64,000 bases of DNA from Phycisphaerales bacterium (GTDB lineage: Bacteria; Planctomycetota; Phycisphaerae; Phycisphaerales; UBA1924), in the NCBI GenBank assembly GCA_020845755.1, contig JADLFE010000008.1:52173-116172 (forward strand), written 5' to 3'. Shown here in pieces: positions 1 through 9,485 of the stretch. The notes under the pieces are model-generated. The model was not told the DNA's origin. It saw only the letters and a list, made by a program, of their open reading frames with translations, and made no database searches. A program made the position numbers and the translations under genes. The first letter of the stretch is position 1, and each line of letters begins with the position of its first letter.

Positions 1-196
1 ACGTCCCGTTCTGGCTCGCAAGGTCGCGGATGAACCACTGGCCCGAGTCCGGCGTCAATTCCGCGTGCCGGCGCGACAGCGTCGTGTCGTTGATGAGGAT
101 CGCCTCGCTCGAACGCCCGATGAGCTGCGGCTCGTGATCGGGCAACTCAAACCGCTTGCCCTTGTCCGGCCCCTGGATGACGCTCAGCACAAGCAC
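1..196 (-). CDS. FHA-domain protein, N-terminal part (runs off window)
   Basis: Reading the minus strand from a GTG at 196 gives an open frame of 65 residues to the window edge. It begins VLVLSVIQGPDKGKRFELP and continues with LIGRSSEA, a SRRHAEL motif and RDLASQNGT. These are the conserved glycine/arginine, SxxH and SxNG elements of a forkhead-associated domain, which binds phosphothreonine peptides in signalling proteins. The start is supported by TACCCT at 203-208 (minus strand), six bases upstream, with no Shine-Dalgarno sequence. The rest of the protein lies outside the window, so partner domains such as GAF or a kinase cannot be judged. It diverges from the DinB-like gene. Confidence 0.8.
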   Translation of the reverse strand, partial: MLVLSVIQGPDKGKRFELPDHEPQLIGRSSEAILINDTTLSRRHAELTPDSGQWFIRDLASQNGT

Positions 197-253
197 GAGG
201 GAAGGGTATCGGGGATGCCAGGGGCGCGTGCGAGTGGCACGTATGATCACGCT

Positions 254-754
254 GTGACGACTCCCCCCTTCGACCGCGCCCTCATCGACCGCTTCGAAGC
301 CGGCGCCGAACTGCTCGCTCCCGCGATCGCCGGCCTCTCGCCCGCCGAACTCGATGCCCGCCCGGTTCCCGGAACCTGGAGCATCCGCCAGATCGTCGTG
401 CATCTGCTCGAGAGCGATCTGGCGGCGATGCACCGCATGCGCCGGATCATGGCCGAGGAGAAGCCGCTCATCATCGCCTATGACGAATCGCGGATGGCCG
501 AGTCGTGTTTCTATGAGCACGAGGACATAGCCCGCGTCTGCCGCATGTTCGCCGATGCGCGCCATATGACCGCGGCCGTTCTCCGTCGCCTGCCCGATTC
601 CGCCTTTGCTCGCCCCGGGGTTCACAACCACAGCGGGCTACTTTCCCTCGGACGCATGGTCGAGATGTACGTCGGGCACCTGGCCCATCACATGAAGTTC
701 CTGCTCGACAAGCGCCGAATGCTCGGAAAGCCCATCGACCTGAAGACGCCGTGA
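254..754 (+). CDS. DinB-family (YfiT-like) putative metal-dependent protein
   Basis: The protein has 166 residues. It shows the DinB four-helix layout: an early region with PGTWSIRQIVVHLLESDLAAMHRM, where the histidine after the IVxH segment is a usual metal ligand, and a late YVGHLAHHMKFL segment supplying the other two histidines. Family members are nickel- or zinc-binding thiol-dependent transferases or hydrolases, and the substrate here is unknown. The GTG at 254 is preferred over the upstream ATG at 65 because the upstream part is antisense to the FHA gene. In addition, TATGAT at 242-247 sits six bases before the GTG, which suggests a leaderless mRNA. holA follows after 16 bases. Confidence 0.75.
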   Translation: MTTPPFDRALIDRFEAGAELLAPAIAGLSPAELDARPVPGTWSIRQIVVHLLESDLAAMHRMRRIMAEEKPLIIAYDESRMAESCFYEHEDIARVCRMFADARHMTAAVLRRLPDSAFARPGVHNHSGLLSLGRMVEMYVGHLAHHMKFLLDKRRMLGKPIDLKTP

Positions 755-770
755 TCGCTATTCTCATGGC

Positions 771-1847
771 GTGCCCAAGAAACCCGCCAGCCCGGGCGAA
801 CTCTCCGCCGACCATCGCGTCGTCGTCCTCCACGGCCCGGAAGCCTTCCTGCGCTCCCTCTACACCGATCAACTCAAGGCCGCCCTCACCAAGGTCCACG
901 CCGAGATCGAGATCGTCCGCCACGACGGCAAGGCCTGTCAGGCCGTCGACGTCCTCGACGACTGCCGCAGTTTCGGCCTGATCCAGCAGCACAAACTCGT
1001 GATCGTCGACGACGCCGACGAATTCCTGAAGTCCAGCGAAGACGAAGAGGACGACGCGCCGCCCACGACCCCCGCCCGCAAGACCAACCGCCAACTCATC
1101 GAGTCCTATTGCGCCTCGCCCAGCGACAGCGCCACCCTCCTCCTCCGCAGCAGCACCTGGCGCGGCGGAAAACTCGACAAACTCATCCCCGATGTCGGCA
1201 CGCTCATGGCCTGCGAGGAACTCTCCGATGACCGCGCCGTCGCATGGGTCGGCAAGCGCGCCCCGACGCGCTACCAGGCGGCGATCGACCTCGCCACCGC
1301 GGCCTTGCTCGTCGAACGCCTCGGCACCGACCTCGGCCGCCTCGACAGCGAACTCTCCAAACTCTCTTCCGCCGCCGGCGATGGGAATCCGATCACACGC
1401 CAACTCGTCGTCGAACTCGTCGGCCAGAGCCGCGAGGAAGAGGTGTGGGGCGTGCAGCAGACGCTTCTCTCGGGCGACGCCCGCGCGAGCCTGACGCACC
1501 TCCGCGAGGTGGTCACAATCTCGCGCCAACCGACCCAGCTCGTCATGTTCGCCATCAGCGACCTTGCTCGAAAACTCCACGGCATGTCGGCCGGACTCCG
1601 CGCGGGTATGAACCCCTTCGCGCTGGCGGGCACGCTGAAACTTTGGGGCCCCGGCAAAGACGCCGTCACGCACGCCGCCCACCGCACCACGCCCGCCGCC
1701 GCCGCCAGGCTCTACGCCGCCTGCGTCGAAATGGACGCGCGGACTAAATCCGGCCTCTCCGATCCCGAACGGGCGATCGACGTGCTTGCGGTGCGCTTCG
1801 CCGACCCGTCGATCTGGACCGGCGCCGCCCGCCAACGCCGCGCCTGA
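771..1847 (+). CDS. holA: DNA polymerase III subunit delta
   Basis: The protein has 358 residues, close to the usual 330-350 of HolA, the clamp-loader subunit that opens the beta sliding clamp. It shows the AAA+-like delta layout: HGPEAFLRSLYTDQL near residue 22, an acidic linker at about 108-116, a KLDKLIPD segment, then the three-helix lid and the C-terminal collar domain. The collar contains VWGVQQTLLSGDA and QPTQLVMFAISDLARKLH. As is normal for delta, no Walker A motif is visible. The GTG start has TATTCT at 759-764, six bases upstream, and a weak TCGACC at 735-740. It follows the DinB-like gene closely but may have its own leaderless promoter. Confidence 0.9.
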   Translation: MPKKPASPGELSADHRVVVLHGPEAFLRSLYTDQLKAALTKVHAEIEIVRHDGKACQAVDVLDDCRSFGLIQQHKLVIVDDADEFLKSSEDEEDDAPPTTPARKTNRQLIESYCASPSDSATLLLRSSTWRGGKLDKLIPDVGTLMACEELSDDRAVAWVGKRAPTRYQAAIDLATAALLVERLGTDLGRLDSELSKLSSAAGDGNPITRQLVVELVGQSREEEVWGVQQTLLSGDARASLTHLREVVTISRQPTQLVMFAISDLARKLHGMSAGLRAGMNPFALAGTLKLWGPGKDAVTHAAHRTTPAAAARLYAACVEMDARTKSGLSDPERAIDVLAVRFADPSIWTGAARQRRA

Positions 1848-1974
1848 TCATTCCAGATTCCGCTGGACCCGTGCCGATACTCCCCACGGGCGCGACGCGT
1901 CGGGCTGTCGCTCCGCGCCCAGTGATCCATTCCGCGGCGAGGATCGCCGCTCTCCCGGCGCACGGAGGCGCACC

Positions 1975-3282
1975 ATGCGTGAACCATCCCACCTTGCCCC
2001 GATGCTCCTGGCTGCCTGCCTCGCCGGCTCTTCTTGCCTCTTCTCCTGCGCCCCGCGATCAGGCGGCTCAAGCGCCGCGACCAATGCTCCCAACACCGGC
2101 CTCAACGCGCTCACCCAGGATCCCACCGACCTGAACACGCCCCCCACCGTCAACTCACCCCCGCGCGACGCCGGCACCAACGCCGCCGACTCGCGACCCG
2201 GCACACGCCTCGACAAACTCGCCGCTGACACCAACGTCAACGTTGACGACATCCTCTCCAGCGCCACGCCGTCCCCACGCCAAGGCGAACAGTCCGCCCA
2301 GGACACTCATCCAAACCCCGTCGACACATCCCCCGCGACCGACACAACGAACACCGCATCAACTCCAACCGACACATCCCTCGCGACGCTCCCAGACACC
2401 GCGCCAAACGCCGGACTCTCCTCCCTGATCGGCGAGGACGTCAACGCCGACGTCAGTCAGTCAACGGAGGCCAAGCCCGACGACTCGAGCGCCGAACAGG
2501 CCGCCAAAGAGCGCGAGGTCCAGTTCGCGAAACTCGCCGCGCTCCGCCGCGAACTCGCCGTCTTCCTCGAGGCGCGGCGTCAGCAAGGCGCGAAACCCGT
2601 CTCCGACGCCGCGGTGATCGTGATCGGTGATGCGATCGGATACGACGGCGATGCCAAGCCCGCCACCCCCGACGAATCCGCCCTCACCTCTCAGGAGCGC
2701 ACGACGCTCTCCGCCATCCGCACGCTCGGGCGAGCGCTCTCGCAAGACGGCAAGGTCACCGACCCCGCCCGCGCCGTTCAACTCGTCGACGGCGTGCTCT
2801 CCACCCTCCGCGAGGCCGCCGCCGTCCGCATCGCACGCTCCGCGCTCTGCACCCGCGTCGAGGGCTTCGGGCAATACGAGCCCTTCTCCGAGTACACCTT
2901 CCTCGCAGGCCGCACCACCAAAATGATCGTCTACACCGAGATCGAGAACTTCTCCCACCGCCCCGCACGCAGCGACGACCCCGGCATGGACACCCTCACC
3001 GGCGCCGACCTCGTCGCCGTCGAACTCTCTCAGGAACTCCGCCTCTGGCACGACGCCGACGGCTCGATGCAGTGGCGCAAGCCCGAACAACCCATCATCG
3101 AAGTGGGACGCAACAAACGCCGCGACTTCTTCCTCGTTCAACAGATCGAACTCCCGCCCACCCTCAGCGTCGGAAAGTACAACCTCAAGGTCACCATCCG
3201 CGACAAGGTCTCCGGCGGCGTCGACGAGCGCTCCATCCCCCTCAAGATCGTGGCCGACCCAGGCGTCATCGGAAAGAAGTAG
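1975..3282 (+). CDS. Predicted lipoprotein of unknown function
   Basis: The protein has 435 residues with a lipoprotein signal, a hydrophobic stretch and a cysteine at the LFSC site near residue 24. A long, low-complexity segment rich in Thr, Pro, Asp and Asn follows (about 30-165). It is probably an extended linker across the cell envelope. A helical Ala/Arg-rich part comes next, and the C-terminal 150 residues form a compact beta-rich domain with VEGFGQYEPF, TTKMIVYTEIENF and LPPTLSVGKYNLKVTIRD. That domain looks like an immunoglobulin-type fold, but I do not recognise a named family. The ATG at 1975 has CGGAGG five to ten bases upstream. The upstream 189 bases of the open frame are not counted. 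Confidence 0.7.
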   Translation: MREPSHLAPMLLAACLAGSSCLFSCAPRSGGSSAATNAPNTGLNALTQDPTDLNTPPTVNSPPRDAGTNAADSRPGTRLDKLAADTNVNVDDILSSATPSPRQGEQSAQDTHPNPVDTSPATDTTNTASTPTDTSLATLPDTAPNAGLSSLIGEDVNADVSQSTEAKPDDSSAEQAAKEREVQFAKLAALRRELAVFLEARRQQGAKPVSDAAVIVIGDAIGYDGDAKPATPDESALTSQERTTLSAIRTLGRALSQDGKVTDPARAVQLVDGVLSTLREAAAVRIARSALCTRVEGFGQYEPFSEYTFLAGRTTKMIVYTEIENFSHRPARSDDPGMDTLTGADLVAVELSQELRLWHDADGSMQWRKPEQPIIEVGRNKRRDFFLVQQIELPPTLSVGKYNLKVTIRDKVSGGVDERSIPLKIVADPGVIGKK

Positions 3283-3637
3283 CCCATCACGGGTTCACCC
3301 CCGCCTGCCACTTCGGCGGCTGGTCGGGTATCCCCCGCACTTCCTGTCGTTTGCGGACCTTCTTGCCCGCCTCTGACGCGACTTGGCGACTTCCACCAAC
3401 CGGCACAGGGCTCGCTGCCGATACGTTCGATGGCCATGGGCGGTACCCCGCCCGATCATCCGAACTTGATCCGAACGTAATCGTGAACCGTTCGGCTCAG
3501 GTCGCGTACGATCGGCGGGAAGAACCCATGGCGGATTCCGAAGCGCCGGGCGCTCGCCCTGCGAACAGGATTCTGGGACCTACACCCCGCGCCACCCCGG
3601 AGCGTCCGGACGCGCGGGACGAGACTGGAGAGCTCCG
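3283..3637. other. Intergenic region upstream of clpC
   Basis: These 355 bases hold no convincing gene. A TACGAT hexamer about 130 bases before clpC could be a -10 element. I saw neither a CIRCE-like inverted repeat nor a CtsR-type direct repeat, the usual control sites of clpC operons in Firmicutes. A GGAGAG ribosome site lies just before the clpC ATG. Confidence 0.4.
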
Positions 3638-6214
3638 ATGTTCGAACGCTTCACCGATCGAGCCCGCAAGGTCATGGCCCTGGCAAACCAGGAAGCCCAG
3701 CGGTTCAACCACGAGTACATCGGGACCGAGCACATCCTGCTCGGCCTGGTCAAGGAAGGCTCGGGCGTCGGCGCCAACGTCCTCAAGAACCTCGACGTCG
3801 ACCTCCGCCGCGTCCGCCTCGAGGTCGAGCGCCTCGTCAAGGCCGGGCCCGAGATGGTCACCATGGGACGCCTCCCCCAGACCCCCCGCGCCAAGAAGGT
3901 CATCGAATACGCCATCGAAGAGGCCCGAAACCTCAATCACAACTACGTCGGCACCGAGCACCTCCTCCTCGGCCTGCTTCGTGAGCACGACGGCGTCGCC
4001 GCCCAGGTCCTCATGAACCTCGGCCTCAAACTCGAAGAAGTCCGCGAGGAAGTCCTCAACCTCCTCGGCGCCGGCAACGAAAACGCCGAGGGCGGCCCCA
4101 CCAGCGAGGGCCTCTCCTCGCCGCAGGCCGGTGGCCCCAGCGCCGGCAAGGACCCCGCCGCCGGACCCGCCGGCAAGGGCAAGAGCAAGACCCCCGCTCT
4201 CGATTCCTTCGGCCGCGACCTCACCGAACTCGCCCGCGAAAACTCGCTCGACCCCGTCATCGGCCGCGCCAACGAGATCGAACGCGTCGTTCAGGTCCTC
4301 TGCCGTCGCACCAAGAACAACCCCGTCCTCCTCGGCGAGGCCGGTGTCGGCAAGACCGCCATCGTCGAGGGCCTCGCCCAACGCATCATCAGCGGCGAAG
4401 TCCCCGAGATCCTCCACGAGAAGCGCCTGGTCGTCCTCGACCTGGCCATGATGGTCGCGGGCACCAAGTACCGCGGCCAGTTCGAAGAACGCATCAAGGC
4501 CGTCATGAACGAGGTCCGTCGCGCCAAGAACGTGATCCTCTTCATCGACGAACTCCACACCCTCGTCGGCGCCGGCGGCGCCGAGGGCGCCATCGACGCC
4601 TCCAACGTCCTCAAGCCCGCGCTCGCACGCGGCGAAATCCAGTGCATCGGCGCCACCACCTTCGATGAATACCGCAAGTACATCGAGAAGGACGCCGCCC
4701 TGGCCCGCCGCTTCCAGGCCATCACCGTCGATCCGCCCAGCAACGAGCAGACGATCGAGATCTTGAAGGGCCTCCGCGATCGCTACGAGCAGCACCACCG
4801 CGTGCGCATCACCGACGGCGCGCTCAAGGCCGCCGTCGAACTCTCGGGCCGCTACATCAGCGGACGCGTCCAGCCCGACAAGTCCATCGACGTGATCGAC
4901 GAGGCCGGCGCCCGCGTCCGCCTCCGCACCATGACCAAGCCCCCGAACCTCGCCGAGATCGAGGCCGACATCGAACGCCTCAGTGTCCAGAAGGACGAGG
5001 CCGTCCGCGCCGCCGATTACGAGCGCGCCGCGGAACTCCGCGACAAGGCCGAGCAACTCCGCAAGAAGAAGGAAGAGATGCAGCGCCAGTGGCGCACCAA
5101 GGCACAAGAAGTCGACGGCATCGTCGACGAGGACGTCATCGCCGAGGTCGTCAGCAAAATGACCGGCGTCCCGCTCCAGCGCCTCGAAAAGGACGAGGCC
5201 CAGCGCCTGCTCGACCTCGAGAAGGAACTGCACAGGAAGGTCATCAGCCAGGACGAGGCCATCAAGGCCATCGCCAAGAGCATCCGCCGCGCCCGCGCCG
5301 GGCTCAAGGACCCCAAGCGACCCATGGGCTCGTTCATCTTCGTCGGGCCCACCGGCGTCGGCAAGACCCTGCTCGCCAAGGCACTCGCTGAATTCATGTT
5401 CGGCGACGAGGAAGCCCTCGTCCACCTCGACATGTCCGAGTACATGGAGAAGCACAATGTCTCCCGCCTCGTCGGCGCGCCCCCCGGCTACGTCGGCTAC
5501 GAAGAGGGCGGCCAACTCACCGAGCGCATCCGCCGTCGCCCCTACTCCGTCGTCCTCCTCGACGAAGTCGAGAAGGCACACCCCGACGTCTTCAACATGC
5601 TCCTCCAGATCATGGAGGAAGGACGCCTCACCGACTCCTTCGGCCGCAACGTCGACTTCCGAAATGCCATCGTCATCATGACCAGCAACCTCGGCGCTGA
5701 TCTCATCAAGGGCGGCGGCGGCTTCGGCTTCCAGAAGCGCACCGCCGACGTCGACTACACCAACATCAAGGGCGTCCTCGCCAAAGAGATCGAACGCTTC
5801 TTCCGCCCAGAGTTCATCAACCGCCTCGACGACGTCATCGTCTTCCGTCCCCTCATCCGCGACGACCTGGCCCAGATCGTCGACTACGAGATCGCCAAGG
5901 TCGGAAAACGCCTCGCGCCACAGGCTCTCACCCTCGAGATGGACGCCGCCGCCAAGGAGTTCCTCATCGACAAGGGCTACAACCCCGAGTTCGGCGCTCG
6001 ACCCCTCCGCCGCTCCATCGGCCAGTACGTCGAAGACCCGCTCTCCGAGATGCTCCTCTCCAAGGACGTCGCGTCGGGCGGCAAGATCACCGTCACCCGC
6101 CGCAAGAACGCCGAGGGCGTCGACGACGATCACCTCTTCTTCGACTTCATCCCGAGCACCCAGCCGCCCACCAGCGGCGACAAGCCCGCGACCCTCGGCG
6201 CCAGTTCGACCTGA
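3638..6214 (+). CDS. clpC: ATP-dependent Clp protease ATP-binding subunit ClpC
   Basis: The protein has 858 residues, a typical ClpC length. Two Clp_N repeats begin [20 protein letters not shown] and [20 protein letters not shown]. The first AAA+ domain has Walker A GEAGVGKT near residue 233. The middle region carries a UVR-type motif ([15 protein letters not shown]), which distinguishes ClpC from the long ClpB coiled coil. The second AAA+ domain has GPTGVGKT near residue 570, and a D2-small domain follows. ClpC hexamers unfold substrates and thread them into ClpP. The start is supported by GGAGAG upstream. No mcsA, mcsB or ctsR genes are adjacent, so the gene is monocistronic and closed by a strong terminator. 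Confidence 0.95.
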   Translation: MFERFTDRARKVMALANQEAQRFNHEYIGTEHILLGLVKEGSGVGANVLKNLDVDLRRVRLEVERLVKAGPEMVTMGRLPQTPRAKKVIEYAIEEARNLNHNYVGTEHLLLGLLREHDGVAAQVLMNLGLKLEEVREEVLNLLGAGNENAEGGPTSEGLSSPQAGGPSAGKDPAAGPAGKGKSKTPALDSFGRDLTELARENSLDPVIGRANEIERVVQVLCRRTKNNPVLLGEAGVGKTAIVEGLAQRIISGEVPEILHEKRLVVLDLAMMVAGTKYRGQFEERIKAVMNEVRRAKNVILFIDELHTLVGAGGAEGAIDASNVLKPALARGEIQCIGATTFDEYRKYIEKDAALARRFQAITVDPPSNEQTIEILKGLRDRYEQHHRVRITDGALKAAVELSGRYISGRVQPDKSIDVIDEAGARVRLRTMTKPPNLAEIEADIERLSVQKDEAVRAADYERAAELRDKAEQLRKKKEEMQRQWRTKAQEVDGIVDEDVIAEVVSKMTGVPLQRLEKDEAQRLLDLEKELHRKVISQDEAIKAIAKSIRRARAGLKDPKRPMGSFIFVGPTGVGKTLLAKALAEFMFGDEEALVHLDMSEYMEKHNVSRLVGAPPGYVGYEEGGQLTERIRRRPYSVVLLDEVEKAHPDVFNMLLQIMEEGRLTDSFGRNVDFRNAIVIMTSNLGADLIKGGGGFGFQKRTADVDYTNIKGVLAKEIERFFRPEFINRLDDVIVFRPLIRDDLAQIVDYEIAKVGKRLAPQALTLEMDAAAKEFLIDKGYNPEFGARPLRRSIGQYVEDPLSEMLLSKDVASGGKITVTRRKNAEGVDDDHLFFDFIPSTQPPTSGDKPATLGASST

Positions 6215-6242
6215 GCGCCCCGCCGACGTGCCCACCAAACAC

Positions 6243-6276
6243 AAGCCCCGACGCGATCGCGCCGGGGCTTTTTTTT
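6243..6276 (+). terminator. Rho-independent terminator of clpC
   Basis: The arms AGCCCCG and CGGGGCT pair across a GC-rich loop that can itself pair further (CGCGATCGCG). They are followed directly by a run of eight T. It lies about 30 bases after the clpC stop. Confidence 0.9.
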
Positions 6277-6333
6277 CCTACGCTTCATGTCACGCACACG
6301 ATCAACGCATCGCCTTCACCCGGTCCGCACCGC

Positions 6334-6579
6334 TCAGGCCCGCTGAGAACGCGGCGCTTCGGCGGCCGATTCCCCCGCATTGATCAGACGAACCGCGTCG
6401 TCGGGCGTGATCGTCCCCTCCGCCACATACGCCGCGATCTCACGCCGTGACTCCTCCCGAGCCTTGGTCCTTGCGATCGAATTCGCGTAACTGGCGACGA
6501 TCCAGATCGCGCCCACCACCAGCATGCCCAGCGGGATGATCTCTCCAGCGTCATTTGCGAGCGTGAGCGCATCGATCAT
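6334..6579 (-). CDS. Small single-pass membrane protein, paralogue of next gene
   Basis: The protein has 81 residues. A hydrophobic helix (IIPLGMLVVGAIWIVASYAN, residues 14-33) is followed by a basic, helical cytoplasmic tail with ESRREIAAYVAEGTITPDDAV. The tail matches the neighbour at 6598-6864 (KTRREIAAFIAEGSMTPEQG), so the pair arose by duplication. The tail resembles the short SHOCT-like or DUF-type C-terminal helices of small membrane proteins that end in a GxITxEEA motif. Function is unknown. AAGGAG lies upstream of the ATG. With 18 bases between them the two genes form an operon. Confidence 0.7.
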   Translation of the reverse strand: MIDALTLANDAGEIIPLGMLVVGAIWIVASYANSIARTKAREESRREIAAYVAEGTITPDDAVRLINAGESAAEAPRSQRA

Positions 6580-6597
6580 GGCCTATCTCCTTCTCGT

Positions 6598-6864
6598 TCA
6601 GCAATGCTCGGGCTTCTCGCCCGCCTTCATCAGCTTCTCGCCCTGCTCGGGCGTCATGGAACCCTCGGCGATGAACGCCGCGATCTCCCGCCGCGTCTTC
6701 TCGCGCGACGCCGACTTCACCGCCGACGCCGTCCGCGAAATCGCCGTCGTCACCACGATCATTCCGAACAGCATCAGCCACCAGAAATTGTTCCCCTGCG
6801 TCGCGGCATCGATCAACCGATCGAGACCCTTGCCCGAACCTTCAACGACCTGCGCAAGCAGCAT
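6598..6864 (-). CDS. Small single-pass membrane protein, paralogue of previous gene
   Basis: The protein has 88 residues. A short amphipathic N-terminus is followed by one transmembrane helix (FWWLMLFGMIVVTTAISRTA) and a tail KTRREIAAFIAEGSMTPEQGEKLMKAG that parallels the downstream gene. The ATG at 6864 is chosen because GGAG stands six bases before it. The longer frame up to 7050 runs antisense into the aat promoter region. It ends CEKPEHC-like with a terminal cysteine. Function is unknown. The conserved tail suggests that the two proteins act through the same partner. Confidence 0.65.
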   Translation of the reverse strand: MLLAQVVEGSGKGLDRLIDAATQGNNFWWLMLFGMIVVTTAISRTASAVKSASREKTRREIAAFIAEGSMTPEQGEKLMKAGEKPEHC

Positions 6865-6975
6865 GGAATGCTCCAACTCAAGGCCGCAACGGATACCGCC
6901 CGACAATCCGGGCCGACCAATATCTTTGGGAATCCTATCGCCCGGTTTTCGCCCGCAAGACTTACGATTCCTCCG

Positions 6976-7734
6976 GTGCCCCGCCGACCACCCCATTCCG
7001 ATCCCGAAACACCCCCCCGTCACCCCGACGCAGCGGCGCGGTACGAGCACGCCCGCGAGCAGGCCGTGGTCCGTGAAATCCTCCGCCTGTACGCCCAGGG
7101 ATGGTTCCCCATGGCCGAATCACGCGATTCGCCCGCCCAGTGGGTCCAGCCCAATCGACGCGCCCTGATCCCCCTGGATCACTCGTTCCGAATCTCCCGA
7201 TCCCTCCGCGCCCGTGTTCGCAGCCAAAGGTTCGTCGTCCGCTGCGATTCTGCCTTCGAGCAGGTCATCCACGCCTGCGCTCAGCCCGGGCCCGGCCGAA
7301 CGGATACCTGGATCAACGACGACATCATCGCCTGGTACTCCCTCCTCCATCGCGCCGGACACGCCCACTCCATCGAGGCCTTTCTCCCATCGCCCTCCGG
7401 TTCCCTCTCCCTCGTCGGCGGGCTCTACGGCGTCACCCTCGCCGGCGCGTTCTGCGGCGAGTCGATGTTCTCTCGACCGGAACACGGCGGCACCGACGCC
7501 AGCAAGGTCTGCCTCGTCCACCTCGTCCACCACCTCCGCCTCGCCGGCTTCACGCTCCTCGACGCACAGATCCAGAACGCGCACACCGATCAGTTCGGCG
7601 CGGTGCACGTCACTCGCTCCAAGTACCTGAAACTCCTCGCCGACGCGCGGACGAAATCGGTCGCCTGGCCCCCCTTCGACCCGCTTATGGCCGTCCTTTC
7701 GCTCACACGCTCGGATCACAATCCGCCGGAGTAA
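6976..7734 (+). CDS. aat: Leucyl/phenylalanyl-tRNA--protein transferase
   Basis: The protein has 252 residues. It transfers Leu or Phe from aminoacyl-tRNA to N-terminal Arg or Lys of proteins, marking them for ClpS-ClpAP-type degradation in the cytoplasm. Family motifs are clear: a GWFPMAE-type entrance, DTWINDDIIAWYSLLHRAGHAHSIE, GGLYGVTLAGAFCGESMF and LLDAQIQNAHTDQFGA. The central motifs agree closely with Escherichia coli Aat. The GTG at 6976 is chosen because TACGAT at 6963-6968 is seven bases upstream. A longer frame from 6604 overlaps the antisense small gene. Presence of a Clp ATPase gene nearby fits an N-degron role but is not proof. Its 3' end overlaps the convergent gene by 32 bases. 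Confidence 0.93.
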   Translation: MPRRPPHSDPETPPRHPDAAARYEHAREQAVVREILRLYAQGWFPMAESRDSPAQWVQPNRRALIPLDHSFRISRSLRARVRSQRFVVRCDSAFEQVIHACAQPGPGRTDTWINDDIIAWYSLLHRAGHAHSIEAFLPSPSGSLSLVGGLYGVTLAGAFCGESMFSRPEHGGTDASKVCLVHLVHHLRLAGFTLLDAQIQNAHTDQFGAVHVTRSKYLKLLADARTKSVAWPPFDPLMAVLSLTRSDHNPPE

Positions 7735-8773
7735 CCGCCTTCCATCCAGCGCCGCACTCAGGGCAGCGCTCGGCCTTGGGCGTGGCGCTCATGTCATACC
7801 CGCACAGCGCGCAGCAGCCCGACTCCAGCCGGCGCCGACGACGCCCCAGCGGCAATAGAAAGACCATCGGCCCCAGCGCGATCAGCCCGACACTCGAGCA
7901 GATCAGCAACGCAAAGAACGTCCCCTCGCCGCAGTAGCAGTTGGACTTGCGCCGGATCATCACGTCCAGCGGGATCATGCTCACCGCCTCCACCACGCTC
8001 CCGATGAACAGCCGCTTGGCCACCAGGTGCAGGCGGGCCTCGCCGGGGCGGCGCCGAAGAAACGCCGAGAGCAGCGGCGTGGCGAAAACCCACATCACGA
8101 GAATCGCGCCCAGGACAAGGTTCAGCGCGCGATCGGACGTCTCCTCGGTGTGTGACACACGCCAGATCGCACAGCCGATGTATCCCAGCCCGCCCAGGAG
8201 CGCCGCCGAGCACAGGGCGCAGATGCACGCGACCAGGCCCAGCGGCGTGCGTTCCTTGAACGCCGTGATCAGCACACCGAACGCCACGAACGCGCCCGTG
8301 CTCCCCACCAGGAACACCATCGATGCCGACATGAAAAACTCGTGGAACTGCGGCACATGCTCCAGCCACGCGATGTTCATCCCGTCATACATCGCGATCA
8401 TCGACGCGTACACGCCGGCACACAACAGCCCCACCACGACCGCCGCGAGCAGATGCTGACGCCACGGCACGTCGCGGGCGCTCCGCATCCCCGGCGGACG
8501 CGCCGGGAGCATCATCACCCCCTGCACGACCGCGATCGCGAGCGATTGGACACCGATCGCCGCCAGATACCACCCCTCGCTGACGTCGTTCCACCATTCC
8601 GCGAACGACGAGGGCAGCGACGCGCCGAAGATCAAGCGCCCCCCCAGCCACATCACCACGCTCTGCGCCAGCCAGAATCGGATGAACGTGCGCACCTTCA
8701 GGGCATCGTGCGTACTCGCCCCCGCCGTCGCGGCCGCCCCCATGTCCTTGGGCTCCACTCTCTGGTCCGACAT
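7703..8773 (-). CDS. Polytopic membrane protein with C-terminal zinc ribbon
   Basis: The protein has 356 residues. About eight hydrophobic segments span residues 30-310, and near the end comes CCALCGYDMSA...RCPECGAGW. This two-CxxC ribbon is very common at the ends of planctomycete membrane proteins and normally begins the protein or closes it on the cytoplasmic side. A loop with a SNCYCGEG cysteine pair precedes the last helix. No transporter or enzyme family is recognised. The ATG at 8773 has TACGCT (minus strand, 8781-8786) seven bases upstream, again a leaderless arrangement. Confidence 0.7.
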   Translation of the reverse strand: MSDQRVEPKDMGAAATAGASTHDALKVRTFIRFWLAQSVVMWLGGRLIFGASLPSSFAEWWNDVSEGWYLAAIGVQSLAIAVVQGVMMLPARPPGMRSARDVPWRQHLLAAVVVGLLCAGVYASMIAMYDGMNIAWLEHVPQFHEFFMSASMVFLVGSTGAFVAFGVLITAFKERTPLGLVACICALCSAALLGGLGYIGCAIWRVSHTEETSDRALNLVLGAILVMWVFATPLLSAFLRRRPGEARLHLVAKRLFIGSVVEAVSMIPLDVMIRRKSNCYCGEGTFFALLICSSVGLIALGPMVFLLPLGRRRRRLESGCCALCGYDMSATPKAERCPECGAGWKAVTPADCDPSV

Positions 8774-8918
8774 GGCGACCAGCGTATCACCCGCCGACTT
8801 CCCACGAATCTCCCCATGCCAAGCCAGCACACGCCACCCCACCTGCCGATAACCACGACGCCGTGACAATCCGGAGTTCGGCGTCAACCATTGGGGTCTC
8901 TCCACCGATATTTGATGC

Positions 8919-9485
8919 ATGTCGTTCGAAACACGCGCAGAGCGGTTGATGCATCTCACCGGGCACGAACGGACGTTCGACCCCGACGAAATCATTGTCA
9001 GCAAGACCGACACCAAGGGTCGGATCACCTACGCCAACCGCGTCTTCCAGCGCGTCGCCGGTTACACCGAGGCCGAACTCCTCGGCAAGCCCCACAGCAT
9101 CGTCCGGCACCCCGACATGCCGCGCTGCGTCTTCAAATACCTCTGGGACACCATCGCCGCCGGACGCGAGGTCTTCGCCTACGTCCTCAACCGCGCCAAG
9201 TGCGGCGACCATTACTGGGTCTTCGCGCACGTCACACCCACCTTCGACAACCACAACAGGATCGTCAGTTATCACTCCTCGCGACGCGTCCCGTGCCGCA
9301 AGGCCGTCAACACCGTCATCCCGATCTACCAGGCCCTGATGGGCGTCGAAAAGCGGCACAGCAACCCGCAGGACCAATGGAAGGCGTCGCTCCCCGTCCT
9401 CGTCGACACGCTGAACAAGGCCAAGATGAGTTACGACGAGTTCATCTTCTCGATCACCGATCAGTACGTTGGAGCGTCCGCATGA
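8919..9485 (+). CDS. Aer-type PAS sensor protein
   Basis: The protein has 188 residues. A single PAS domain fills residues 18-120 with the aerotaxis hallmarks VRHPDMPRCVF and NRAKCGDHYWVFAHV, and after it a TVIPIYQALM segment equivalent to the end of the Aer PAS region. In Escherichia coli Aer this domain binds FAD and reports redox state to the attached signalling domain. Here the reading frame stops, and the signalling domain is a separate gene that starts inside the stop codon (ATGA). No membrane segment is present. The ligand could be FAD or haem, and I cannot tell which. Confidence 0.85.
   Translation: MSFETRAERLMHLTGHERTFDPDEIIVSKTDTKGRITYANRVFQRVAGYTEAELLGKPHSIVRHPDMPRCVFKYLWDTIAAGREVFAYVLNRAKCGDHYWVFAHVTPTFDNHNRIVSYHSSRRVPCRKAVNTVIPIYQALMGVEKRHSNPQDQWKASLPVLVDTLNKAKMSYDEFIFSITDQYVGASA

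Noticed and set aside
3283..3637. CIRCE or CtsR operator upstream of clpC
   Set aside because: Neither the TTAGCACTC inverted repeat nor the GGTCAAA direct repeat was found.
3497..6244. A 915-codon minus-strand open frame opposite clpC
   Set aside because: It is a mirror of strongly biased GC-rich codons, rich in repeated acidic/Ala/Leu/Val words, with no domain and complete overlap with clpC.
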